A stretch of DNA of 64,000 nucleotides from Synergistota bacterium (GTDB taxonomy: Bacteria; Synergistota; Synergistia; Synergistales; Synergistaceae). A program made the translations under genes and the position numbers. The notes beneath the pieces were generated by a model that was not told where the DNA came from, made no database searches, and was given only the letters and a program-made list of their open reading frames with translations. Within the stretch, counting starts at the first letter, position 1. Every line of letters starts with the position of its first letter. The stretch covers positions 1 through 64,000 of the forward strand of contig JAEXGR010000027.1 of NCBI GenBank assembly GCA_023450745.1, written 5' to 3'. Shown piece after piece: positions 46,192 to 53,201 of the stretch.

Positions 46192-47575
46192 TCTGTCTCT
46201 TTGCCAGTTCCTCTGCTATTTTGTCCATGTCTATCTTTGCCTCGGCGATCGTGGGCGCGGCGGGGAGCGCGATTGAAAGGTGGCTCAGCAGTGCGCCGGT
46301 CGCCGCGAGGTATTCCGCCTTCATGTTTTTGATGTTGTACCGCGCGTTCGCGTAGCTCATTTGCGCCTGGAAGTATTCGTTTTCCGCGTCGAGCAGGTCG
46401 AAGAGGCTGCGCCTCCCCGCCTCAAACTGCTTGGTATAGGCGACGCGCGTCACGCCGGCGGCCTTCATGTGCGTCTCAAGGTTCGGCAGCTGGGCCTCCG
46501 TGTTTTTGATGTCGTTGCGGGCGATGAGCGCCGACTGTACGACGTCGCGCTCCAGCTTGTTGTAGAGTTCTTCTGATTCTTTGTACTGTTCGATGGCCTT
46601 TTTGATGTTCTCTTTATCCAGGCCGCCGTTATAAAGGTTCCAGTGGAGGACGAGCTCGACGAAGGCCTTGTCTTTGCGGCCCTCGGAACCGTCTTCGTCG
46701 TGGTTCAGGTACGTTCCCGCGCGCACGTCCACCTTCGGGCGCATGCGCGAAGCCTGCTCGCCGACGACGTGGCGCATCGATTCCGCGTTTTCAGCGTAGG
46801 AGATGAGCTGATAGTTGCCCGCGAGCGCCGCCTTGCGGCTCTCCTGCGGCAGCGCCGGCAGCGTGACCTCTATCGCGTGGTTCTCCAGGTTAGCCGCCGG
46901 TGCCTCTCCGACGATGCGTATGTACTGCGTCTCGGCGTCGTGCAGATTGCTCTCTTCCGTGATGAGGTTGACCCGCGCGAGCGCGACGCGGCCGTAAGCC
47001 GTGTCGTAGTTGACGGAGCTGTCCACCCCCGCCTTTGTGCGCTGTTTGACTTTTTTGAGTACCTCTTCATGATGTCCGAGGTTTTCCCGCGCGAGCGCCA
47101 CCAGCTCGCGGTAGCGGACGACGTCCTGATGCGAGTGGAAGGCGGCGTAGCCGACCTGTTCCATCGTCGAGAGCAGGTCGAAGTAACGCATATTCTTCGC
47201 GTATTTGTAGCGTTTTACGGAGCTGTTGGTGAGGCTGCCGTCGTATATCGGCTGTGTCGCGACGGCGGAGACTCCGTCGTAGTCGTGGTTAAACATGTTA
47301 TAGAGGGTGTACCGGTATCCGCTGCCGTCCAGGTTATAACGCCCGATGCCCGCGTAGACGTCCAGCTTTGGACGGTAGCCGGAATAGGAGCCTTCAAGGT
47401 CGTGCCGCGAGGCGCCGTAGGCGTGCAGCTTGCCCCGCACCTCGGGGTAACTTTCCAACGCGCGCGCTATTGTCTGCTCAGCGGTTACGGGAGCGCCCCC
47501 GTCAGCGGCCGCCGGCTGCGGCGCCGCGGCGGGGAGCATGAGAAATGCCAACATCAGAACAAATATTTTTTTCAA
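46175..47575 (-). CDS. TolC-family outer membrane channel of the adhesin exporter
   Basis: Outer-membrane efflux protein of 466 residues, first gene of the operon. The signal peptide is MKKIFVLMLAFLMLPAAAPQPAAA. Long amphipathic helices and two repeats of the TolC fold follow (for example HHEEVLKKVKQRTKAGVDSSVNYDTAYGRVALAR and GVTRVAYTKQFEAGRRSLFDLLDAENEYFQAQMSY). The start codon is TTG with AGGTGG 6 bases upstream. It provides direct evidence that the organism has an outer membrane. It is preceded by a leader with a terminator-like hairpin and a good promoter. Confidence 0.92.
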   Translation of the reverse strand: MKKIFVLMLAFLMLPAAAPQPAAADGGAPVTAEQTIARALESYPEVRGKLHAYGASRHDLEGSYSGYRPKLDVYAGIGRYNLDGSGYRYTLYNMFNHDYDGVSAVATQPIYDGSLTNSSVKRYKYAKNMRYFDLLSTMEQVGYAAFHSHQDVVRYRELVALARENLGHHEEVLKKVKQRTKAGVDSSVNYDTAYGRVALARVNLITEESNLHDAETQYIRIVGEAPAANLENHAIEVTLPALPQESRKAALAGNYQLISYAENAESMRHVVGEQASRMRPKVDVRAGTYLNHDEDGSEGRKDKAFVELVLHWNLYNGGLDKENIKKAIEQYKESEELYNKLERDVVQSALIARNDIKNTEAQLPNLETHMKAAGVTRVAYTKQFEAGRRSLFDLLDAENEYFQAQMSYANARYNIKNMKAEYLAATGALLSHLSIALPAAPTIAEAKIDMDKIAEELAKRQNDGTK

Positions 47576-47602
47576 CTAATCCACCTGCTTCTTAAATAAT
47601 AT

Positions 47603-47643
47603 AAAAACGCCCGACCCGCGGCATGGCCGCTGGTCGGGCGTTC
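47603..47643 (-). terminator. Terminator-like hairpin inside the leader of the secretion operon
   Basis: On the minus strand ACGCCCGACC ... GGTCGGGCGT is followed at once by TTTTTAT, about 28 bases before the tolC-type start codon and downstream of the promoter at 47668-47696. A small hairpin CTGTC-AATAAA-GACAG (47643-47658) precedes it. No gene on this strand lies between promoter and hairpin, so it would act on the operon's own leader: an attenuator is the simplest reading. Confidence 0.65.
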
Positions 47644-47667
47644 TGTCTTTATTGACAGCTCGGAAGT

Positions 47668-47696
47668 ATAATATACCAGGCTCTGAAAAATGTCTA
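47668..47696 (-). promoter_or_regulatory. Sigma70-type promoter of the adhesin secretion operon
   Basis: On the minus strand, TAGACA (47696-47691), a 17-base spacer and TATTAT (47673-47668). Predicted start near 47661, giving a leader of about 85 bases that contains the terminator-like hairpin. Confidence 0.7.
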
Positions 47697-47850
47697 GTAA
47701 AATCACTATAAATGTCTGGTTTGCACAACTTTTAAATAGCCGGCAAGGATGATAAATGGTCTAGTTTACACGCGGCCAGCGGATACACGAGAAGATGCGG
47801 CGGCATATGTTTGCGAAAACGCGCCGTCGCCGCTTGCGGCGGCCGTATGC

Positions 47851-47906
47851 TTGACAACGGCGGCGCTGAATTTCATAATGCGTATACAGGTACCCTTAAT
47901 CGTATA
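47851..47906 (+). promoter_or_regulatory. Promoter and possible operator of the CsoR-type gene
   Basis: TTGACA (47851-47856), 17-base spacer and CATAAT (47874-47879). Just downstream lies GTATACAGGTACCCTTAATC followed by GTATAAGG, containing the GGTACC palindrome between TATAC and GTATA half-sites (about 47882-47906). The position over the start region suits autorepression by the encoded metal sensor. Confidence 0.65.
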
Positions 47907-47920
47907 AGGAGATGCTTATA

Positions 47921-48196
47921 ATGAAACAGTGCATGGATTCTGACAAAATACACCGCCGCCTGAAAAAGATCATCGGGCAGATTCAGGCGGTCGACCGGAT
48001 GGTGGACGAAGACGTTCCCTGCGAAGATGTGCTCGCGCTGATCAACGCCGCCAAGTCAGCGCTCCACAAGGTGGGACAGGTGGTGCTCGAGGGGCACATC
48101 AATCATTGTGTCAGAGACGGCATAGAAAACGGCGACGCCGACAAGACGATCGCCAATTTTACGAAAGCGGTGGAACGCTTCGCCAACATGATATAG
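47921..48196 (+). CDS. csoR: CsoR/FrmR-family metal-sensing repressor
   Basis: All-helical DNA-binding protein of 91 residues. The ligand set is Cys in DVPCEDVL, then His and Cys in EGHINHCV, the Cys-His-Cys pattern of the Cu(I)-sensing CsoR branch; nickel sensors have a second His and sulfide sensors lack the His. RLKKIIGQIQAVDRMVDED is the conserved first helix. Start at ATG 47921 with AGGAG 10 bases upstream. No copper exporter is adjacent, so its targets besides its own gene are unknown; a persulfide or aldehyde sensor cannot be excluded. Confidence 0.85.
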   Translation: MKQCMDSDKIHRRLKKIIGQIQAVDRMVDEDVPCEDVLALINAAKSALHKVGQVVLEGHINHCVRDGIENGDADKTIANFTKAVERFANMI

Positions 48197-48236
48197 CGGG
48201 GGCCGTTTCGGCGCTTTAGTTTTTTCGCGCAGGCAT

Positions 48237-48276
48237 AAAACCGGCGGGTGCTTGACGCGCCCGCCGGTTTTGTCTT
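48237..48276. terminator. Bidirectional intrinsic terminator
   Basis: Perfect stem AAAACCGGCGGG (48237-48248) / CCCGCCGGTTTT (48260-48271). It lies between the CsoR-type gene and the convergent MoaD-like gene and serves both. Confidence 0.88.
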
Positions 48277-48298
48277 TCTGCCGTTACCGCCGCGAAGT

Positions 48299-48496
48299 CT
48301 AACCGCCGCTGATGTTGTGTATCACCTGCACATTAGCGCCGTCGCGGATCTTCGCCTCTGAATAGCGGCTCTTGTCGACGACGTTGTCGTCGACCCATAC
48401 GGCGAGCATCTTGAAGGTAAAATTCTTCTCATCGAGAAGCTGCTGTACCGTGAGTCCCTCTCTCCACGGCGACTTTTCTCCGTTGACGGTGATCAT
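48299..48496 (-). CDS. ThiS/MoaD-like ubiquitin-fold sulfur carrier
   Basis: A 65-residue beta-grasp protein (MITVNGEKSPWREGLTVQQLLDEKNF...) ending in the Gly-Gly needed for adenylation and thiocarboxylation. It is the last gene of the ferredoxin-aldehyde oxidoreductase operon, 20 bases after the oxidoreductase stop. That linkage argues for a role in pterin cofactor sulfur delivery (MoaD-like) and not in thiamine synthesis. Start at ATG 48496, since the earlier ATG at 48502 is too close to GGAG. Confidence 0.82.
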   Translation of the reverse strand: MITVNGEKSPWREGLTVQQLLDEKNFTFKMLAVWVDDNVVDKSRYSEAKIRDGANVQVIHNISGG

Positions 48497-48516
48497 GCGC
48501 ATTTCTCCTTTAACAA

Positions 48517-50703
48517 TTAATCTTCAAATTCGTCCTCGGGACGCAGGTGTTTCTCCAGCAGCGCCACCACGTCGGGGTAGTCTATGCCGAGGCGCTTTAC
48601 CGTCGCCAGCGTCGGGATGCCGTTCTTGTTCCATCCGCGGCGCTTGTAGACCGCCATCTTGAGCTGCTGCCACTGCCCGCGGCGGTTTTTCTGCAGCAGG
48701 TCGATCTTCTCTTTTACGGAAAGGCCTTCGATGTCGATGCCGAATTCCTTGAGCTTTTCGTCAAAGTATTCGGGGCGCGCGTTCCATTCGTCTTCCCACA
48801 CGGGGCCGAGGCCGCGGTCAGGGGCTTCGTGGAACTTCGCCGTTCCCTTGCCCATGCGCAGGTTGAAGATACGCTCGAAGTTATAGACCTTCTCCGACTG
48901 CTCGATCATTCCCTCGCGGCTTAAGTGCCTGCCGGTGATCGCCTCGAAAATATCGAGGTAGTTCTGCAGGTGCTCGGGAACCCTCGCCGCTTCGATGCCC
49001 TTGTACTTCATGCCGTTGTCGGCGGGCTCGATGTCGTTCCACGGCAGTTTGCAAAGACCCTGCAGCGAGAACCAGAGGCGGAAATTCGGGAAGAAGAAGA
49101 GGGCTTCGGCCTTATCTTCGTATGTCGGCAGCTGCTTGTTGACCATGTCCATGAAGATGAGCCACGCCTCGTCGTGCTGCGGTCCCTTGAGCGTGAGGAA
49201 GTAGCCGCCCCACTGGGCGATAGACTCCTGGCAGCGGTATTCCGAGGCTTCGAGTCCCTGGCAGACCATGCCGATCTTCATCATCTTTTCCATATCCGCG
49301 CCGTAGTGTTCCGCGAAGTATTCGCGCGCGACTTCGATGCCCTTGCCGCAGGCGACGGCGAATTCGTCGCTGCCGTGCGCGATGCGGTGGAGGAGCTCCA
49401 TGATATCGTGCTTGTTGCCGAAGTTGAGGTCCAGCCCGTGAGTGTTTTCCTTGTTGATCAGCCCCAGCTCAAAGCATTCGCAGACGAAGGCCATGCCCGT
49501 CCCCAGCGAAATGGTGTCCAGTCCGTAGTGGTCGGCGTAGAAGTTGGCCTCGATCGTCCACAGCGGGTCGAAGATGCCGAGGTTGGAGCCAAGTCCCGCC
49601 GCCGTCTCGTATTCCGGTCCGTCGACGATGACCTCTTTGCCCTTCCACGGGCCGGTCTGAAGCGGGAAGTGGTCGACCGCCTTCGCGCAGGCCAGCGAAC
49701 AGCCGTACCAGCAGCCGTCGGCCATGCCCTGTGTGAAGAGCTTTATGTAAGATTCGGAGCTGATGTTGTCGATATCCTTGTGGCGGCCGAACTTGTAGTT
49801 GTTGACCGGCAGCAGCGTATAGTCGTCCATGATCTCGGTAAGGTGCGCCGTTCCCGCGGAGCGCATCTTGCACTGCTTGTCGTCAAGGTCGTGGATGCGC
49901 TTGTGGAGGCTCGCGCCGGCCTTCTGGATCACCTTGACGTCCACGGGGTCGTTCTCCAGCCCCGTGAAATGGGTGCGCTTCACGACCAGCGCCACCACGT
50001 TCTTGTTGCAGAGCACCGTGCCGCCGCCGCCGCGTCCGGCCTGTTTCAGACGCACCGCCTTGCGGCGCACGTCGTAAAAGCTGAAATTCATGCCGGCCCA
50101 GTAGCTCGTGCGCGCGCCGATGCCGCTGGAAACCACCGAGATCGTGTTCTTGTCCTTTTCGTCCTTCGCGAAATATTCGTGGAGGTCTTCGGAGACCGCG
50201 TAGGCGTTTATGTCCTCAAGGTTGGATTCAAAGATCTGCACCTTGTTGTTGTCTCCGTCGATGAATATGACCACCGGGCGGTCGGCCTTGCCCTGGAGCT
50301 CCATCGCGTCAAAACCGGCGAACTTGAGGAAGGGCGCGAAGTAACCGCCGGCGTTGCTGTTGTACGTCTGTTTGGTGGCGGGGGAGAGGAAGACGGAATA
50401 GCATTTTCCCGCGCCGGGATACTGCGTAATGCCGCAGAAGGGGCCGCCCGCGATGACGATTTCGTTCTCGGGGTCGTCCCACTTTGTATTTTCACTTACC
50501 GCGTCCCAGAGCAGCTTGAGGCCGAAGCCGCGGCCGCCGGTAAACTTTTCTATCATATCGTCGGAGACGGGACGCTGCTCGAACCTGTAATTGCCGTCCT
50601 TATTGCCGAGGCCGACGTAAAGGGTATTCCTTGAATATCCGTGATGTATCTTGGCCGGTTCGAAAGACCATTCCGTGAGAAGCTTCATCGGTGCGTTTGC
50701 CAT
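48517..50703 (-). CDS. Aldehyde ferredoxin oxidoreductase, large subunit
   Basis: Tungsto- or molybdopterin enzyme of 728 residues in the AOR family, which oxidises aldehydes to acids with ferredoxin-type electron acceptors. N-terminal cofactor-binding segments include FTGGRGFGLKLLWDAV and GPFCGITQYPGAGKCYSVFLSP. The 4Fe-4S ligands appear as GCWYGCSLAC (Cys331, 335, 339; C-x3-C-x3-C) plus the late Cys in SLQGLCKLP. With the polyferredoxin upstream and the MoaD-like gene downstream it resembles the WorL/WorS-type systems described for gut bacteria and Synergistota. Tungsten use is an inference. The ribosome binding site is AGGGGG, 11 bases before ATG. Confidence 0.9.
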   Translation of the reverse strand: MANAPMKLLTEWSFEPAKIHHGYSRNTLYVGLGNKDGNYRFEQRPVSDDMIEKFTGGRGFGLKLLWDAVSENTKWDDPENEIVIAGGPFCGITQYPGAGKCYSVFLSPATKQTYNSNAGGYFAPFLKFAGFDAMELQGKADRPVVIFIDGDNNKVQIFESNLEDINAYAVSEDLHEYFAKDEKDKNTISVVSSGIGARTSYWAGMNFSFYDVRRKAVRLKQAGRGGGGTVLCNKNVVALVVKRTHFTGLENDPVDVKVIQKAGASLHKRIHDLDDKQCKMRSAGTAHLTEIMDDYTLLPVNNYKFGRHKDIDNISSESYIKLFTQGMADGCWYGCSLACAKAVDHFPLQTGPWKGKEVIVDGPEYETAAGLGSNLGIFDPLWTIEANFYADHYGLDTISLGTGMAFVCECFELGLINKENTHGLDLNFGNKHDIMELLHRIAHGSDEFAVACGKGIEVAREYFAEHYGADMEKMMKIGMVCQGLEASEYRCQESIAQWGGYFLTLKGPQHDEAWLIFMDMVNKQLPTYEDKAEALFFFPNFRLWFSLQGLCKLPWNDIEPADNGMKYKGIEAARVPEHLQNYLDIFEAITGRHLSREGMIEQSEKVYNFERIFNLRMGKGTAKFHEAPDRGLGPVWEDEWNARPEYFDEKLKEFGIDIEGLSVKEKIDLLQKNRRGQWQQLKMAVYKRRGWNKNGIPTLATVKRLGIDYPDVVALLEKHLRPEDEFED

Positions 50704-50721
50704 GGTTTTTATATCCCCCTT

Positions 50722-51120
50722 CTATGCCTTTGCCGGTGTGACGACGAGTTCCAGCGCCCCGGTGGGGCACTTCCTGGCGCAGATGCCGCAGGCGATGCAC
50801 TTGAAAGGCTCGGTCTGCTTGTCCCCGTCGAAGAACATCGAGGCCGAGGGGCAGAAACCGACGCACATCAGGCACGAGGTGCACTTGTCTTTGCGCACCT
50901 GCACCACGCCGTTTGCGTCGCGCTCGAGCGCCTGCGTCGGGCAGACGCCGATGCACGCGCCGCACTGCGTGCAGATATTGATATTGGCGAAGCCGGCCAT
51001 ATTGGCGATTTTGACCCGCGACAACTCCGGTGAATTTTCCTTGAAATATGCTTTCGAGCACGCCTCAGTACACGCGCCGCACTGGACGCATTTCTCGGCG
51101 TTGACTTGCATGATTTTCAC
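50722..51120 (-). CDS. Polyferredoxin subunit with four 4Fe-4S clusters
   Basis: Electron-transfer protein of 132 residues with four Cys motifs in a row: CVQCGACTEAC, CTQCGACIGVCP, CTSCLMCVGFCP and CIACGICARKCP. It is encoded 18 bases before the aldehyde oxidoreductase, so it most likely carries electrons from that enzyme to a soluble ferredoxin or a larger complex. Start GTG 51120 is chosen because GGAGGG lies 7 bases upstream; ATG 51111 is the alternative. Confidence 0.9.
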   Translation of the reverse strand: MKIMQVNAEKCVQCGACTEACSKAYFKENSPELSRVKIANMAGFANINICTQCGACIGVCPTQALERDANGVVQVRKDKCTSCLMCVGFCPSASMFFDGDKQTEPFKCIACGICARKCPTGALELVVTPAKA

Positions 51121-51201
51121 ACAAAATCCCTCCACTATATTCAATTTTTTTAAGACGGCCAAAGGCCGAAGAGACCTTTGACAATCTTCCCCAATGTTAG
51201 A

Positions 51202-51257
51202 ATTGTATCACAAAGCCAACCTCTTTTGCGTGATATTGCTCACTTTTGTTCACGCAA
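51202..51257 (-). promoter_or_regulatory. CRP/FNR-type activator site and promoter of the aldehyde oxidoreductase operon
   Basis: Perfect GTGA-TATTGC-TCAC dyad (51230-51243), nested in a wider dyad TTGCGTGA...TCACGCAA (51226-51257). On the minus strand a TACAAT -10 lies at 51207-51202, and no -35 hexamer is seen. With transcription starting near 51195, the dyad centre (51236.5) falls at -41.5, the standard class II position for CRP/FNR-family activators. Confidence 0.68.
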
Positions 51258-51500
51258 GCGGCGATAAAAAAAGAATATTCGAAAACTAAAGCCCGCCGCG
51301 CCGCCGGTTTCGCCGGGGCCCGGCTTCGGGCCGTCGCTTAAAGGGCCGGCAAGGGCAAACGCGCGCAAAGGATTGCCTCCCGCGCCGGCGCAGCAGGCGT
51401 ATAAAATTGATCGCCCCCGCTTTTGCCGCGTGTGGGCGCGCGTTATCTTTCATTACGGCGGGGGGCGGAAAAATTTTTTCGCGGAATATGCGGGAAAGCC
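51258..51500. other. GC-rich intergenic stretch, nothing recognised
   Basis: About 240 bases with several short GC dyads (for example GGCCCGGC-TTC-GGGCC near 51319) but no ORF with a ribosome binding site and no RNA gene that I can identify. Confidence 0.5.
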
Positions 51501-51529
51501 TTGCAAAGTTCGTGGATTATTGGTAGAAT
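51501..51529 (+). promoter_or_regulatory. Promoter of tRNA-Leu
   Basis: TTGCAA (51501-51506), a 17-base spacer and TAGAAT (51524-51529), 21 bases before the tRNA. Confidence 0.7.
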
Positions 51530-51550
51530 CACCTACGTTGTACGAAACGT

Positions 51551-51637
51551 GTCAGGGTGGCGGAACTGGTAGACGCGCTAGATTCAGGATCTAGTGGGCA
51601 TTAGCTCATAGGGGTTCAATTCCCCTCCTTGACACCA
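51551..51637 (+). tRNA. tRNA-Leu (anticodon CAG)
   Basis: Class II tRNA of 87 bases with encoded CCA (51635-51637). Acceptor GTCAGGG pairs with CCTTGAC (one G-T). The anticodon stem CTAGA/TCTAG encloses loop TTCAGGA with anticodon CAG at 51585-51587. A variable arm (TGGGCATTAGCTCA) and T arm AGGGG-TTCAATT-CCCCT follow. It reads CUG codons. A terminator-like hairpin with a T-run follows at about 51649-51676. Confidence 0.95.
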
Positions 51638-51648
51638 ATTTTAACCAA

Positions 51649-51676
51649 ACAGGCGTCCTCTTCGGAGGCCGTCTTT
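51649..51676 (+). terminator. Terminator after tRNA-Leu
   Basis: Short stem around CCTC-TTCG-GAGG with imperfect flanking pairs, followed by seven T's. Confidence 0.7.
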
Positions 51677-51900
51677 TTTTGTGTTTTAAGCCCCTTCCTC
51701 AGCGCCGTCCGCGGCATGTTTATTTCTCCAGGGGCGGCGCTTTGACGGCGGAGCGCGGCTTGCGCCGCCGCTTCCTCAAGCTTGCCCGCCTGTCGCGCCG
51801 CTTACGCTCTTGTTCGCCTATTTTTCGCTATTTATTAGACGTCATAGCGTGGTTTAGTGTAAAATTATAGAAAGTATAACAACTGGTGGGAGGCGTTTTT

Positions 51901-51960
51901 GTGAATTTCACGATGTTTGTGCCGAATGCTGCGTTCTGGAGACGCCGCGGTTATGAATAA
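51901..51960 (+). CDS. 19-residue leader ORF overlapping the exporter start
   Basis: GTG start at 51901 with an ideal GGGAGG seven bases upstream; 19 codons then TAA at 51958-51960. The stop region contains the exporter's ATG (51953) in a different frame, so ribosomes ending here could restart on the exporter. The peptide is basic and aromatic near its end (WRRRGYE). It could be a translational-coupling leader or a sensor of translation speed. Too short for homology. Confidence 0.5.
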   Translation: MNFTMFVPNAAFWRRRGYE

Positions 51961-53197
51961 CGTTACGGTGGCCCATCCTCTTGTCGGCCATCCCGATTTC
52001 AGGAAGATTTTTATCGCCAAAGTCATCTCGGCGATGGGAGACAGGTTTTTTACAATCGCCCTTGCCTGGTATGTCGTCAGCTCCTCCGACCCGCTCTTGG
52101 CGAGCCGTCGCCTTGGAATGCTGCTTGCCATGAATACGCTGCCGATGGTCTGTCTCGGCCCCTTTATGGGAGCGGTCGCCGACAGGTTTGACAGACGCCT
52201 GTGCATGGTGGCCGCCGACGCGGCGCGCCTTGTCTTTTTATCGCTCCTCACCTGGTTTATGTGGACGGAGACGTTGAACCTGCCTCTGCTTTACGCGCTT
52301 GTATTCTGCATATCCGCCTTCGCTCCGCTTTTTGAATGCGGGATAACCAGCTCGCTCGAACAGCTCGTGCCGCGTGAAATAGTGGGGCAGGCGGCCGCGC
52401 TCAACGGCTCCGCCACGCAGGCGGCGGGCGTCGTCGGCGCGGCGTTCGGCGGCGTCGTCGCCGCCGCGTTCGGAACGGTCGGCGCGTTTTTCGTCAACGC
52501 GGCGAGTTTCGGCGTTTCGCTGGTCCTTGTGCTGATGGTGCGCACGGCGATGGCCCCTCCCGCGAACGTGGTTCATAAAAGCTGGACTCGCGACGTCGCG
52601 GAGGCTTTTTTGTGGATACGCCGCGACGTTTTCGTTTCCTCGCTCGTCTCGATGTACGCCTTTGGCAATTTTTTCCTCTTCCCGCTGACTCTTTTTATCC
52701 CCCTGCTGGCAAAAAATGTCATCGGCGGCGGGGCGGCTTGGGTCGGATGGCTTGAGTCGTCGCTTTCGGCGGGCGCGCTTATCGCCGCCTTTGCCATGAG
52801 TATGCGGCCGGTGCCGAAGATGATGCGGATGCTTACGGCGGCGTTTGCGATGGTCGCCGTGTTCTATTGGGGGATCGCCTCGCTGCCGTCCCCTCTGCTT
52901 ACGGCGGCCTGCTTTTTTGGCTGCGGCGCTGGCGTAGGCGTCGTCAACGCTTCGGCGATGGCTCTCTTTCAGGATATAGTGCCTTTTGAGATGAAGGGGC
53001 GCTTCTTCGCGCTGATGGTCTCCCTGAGCTTCGCCGTCTCGCCGCTGTCGTATCTTTTTTTCGGTTTTCTCAACGGGCTGGCGCCAATCGGCGCGTCCAT
53101 CTCGATATGCGCGGCGGGAGCCTCTCTGCTGGCTTTGCGCGCGCTTATAGTTTATAAACGCCACGGCGCCGCCGTGCGTGTGAGGGAGGATAAGTGA
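51953..53197 (+). CDS. MFS exporter (EntS-like) of the peptide cluster
   Basis: Major facilitator superfamily protein, 414 residues with about 12 hydrophobic helices, of the MFS_3/EntS-like drug and siderophore exporter type. Landmarks: FRKIFIAKVISAMGDRFFTIALAWYVV and the loop-2/3 motif GAVADRFDRRLCMVAAD. Start ATG 51953 (GGAG about 12 bases upstream) overlaps the leader ORF; an upstream in-frame GTG at 51917 lacks a binding site. The GH3 and peptide synthetase genes follow within a few bases, so it is probably the exporter of their product or a self-protection pump. Confidence 0.85.
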   Translation: MNNVTVAHPLVGHPDFRKIFIAKVISAMGDRFFTIALAWYVVSSSDPLLASRRLGMLLAMNTLPMVCLGPFMGAVADRFDRRLCMVAADAARLVFLSLLTWFMWTETLNLPLLYALVFCISAFAPLFECGITSSLEQLVPREIVGQAAALNGSATQAAGVVGAAFGGVVAAAFGTVGAFFVNAASFGVSLVLVLMVRTAMAPPANVVHKSWTRDVAEAFLWIRRDVFVSSLVSMYAFGNFFLFPLTLFIPLLAKNVIGGGAAWVGWLESSLSAGALIAAFAMSMRPVPKMMRMLTAAFAMVAVFYWGIASLPSPLLTAACFFGCGAGVGVVNASAMALFQDIVPFEMKGRFFALMVSLSFAVSPLSYLFFGFLNGLAPIGASISICAAGASLLALRALIVYKRHGAAVRVREDK

Positions 53198-53201
53198 TGT
53201 G

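Noticed and set aside
47652..47672. TTGACA followed by TATAAT on the plus strand
   Set aside because: Spacing is only 9 bases, too short for a sigma70 promoter; the real signals here are on the minus strand.
48925..50634. 569-codon plus-strand frame opposite the aldehyde oxidoreductase
   Set aside because: Antisense shadow; the minus-strand gene has full family motifs and operon context.
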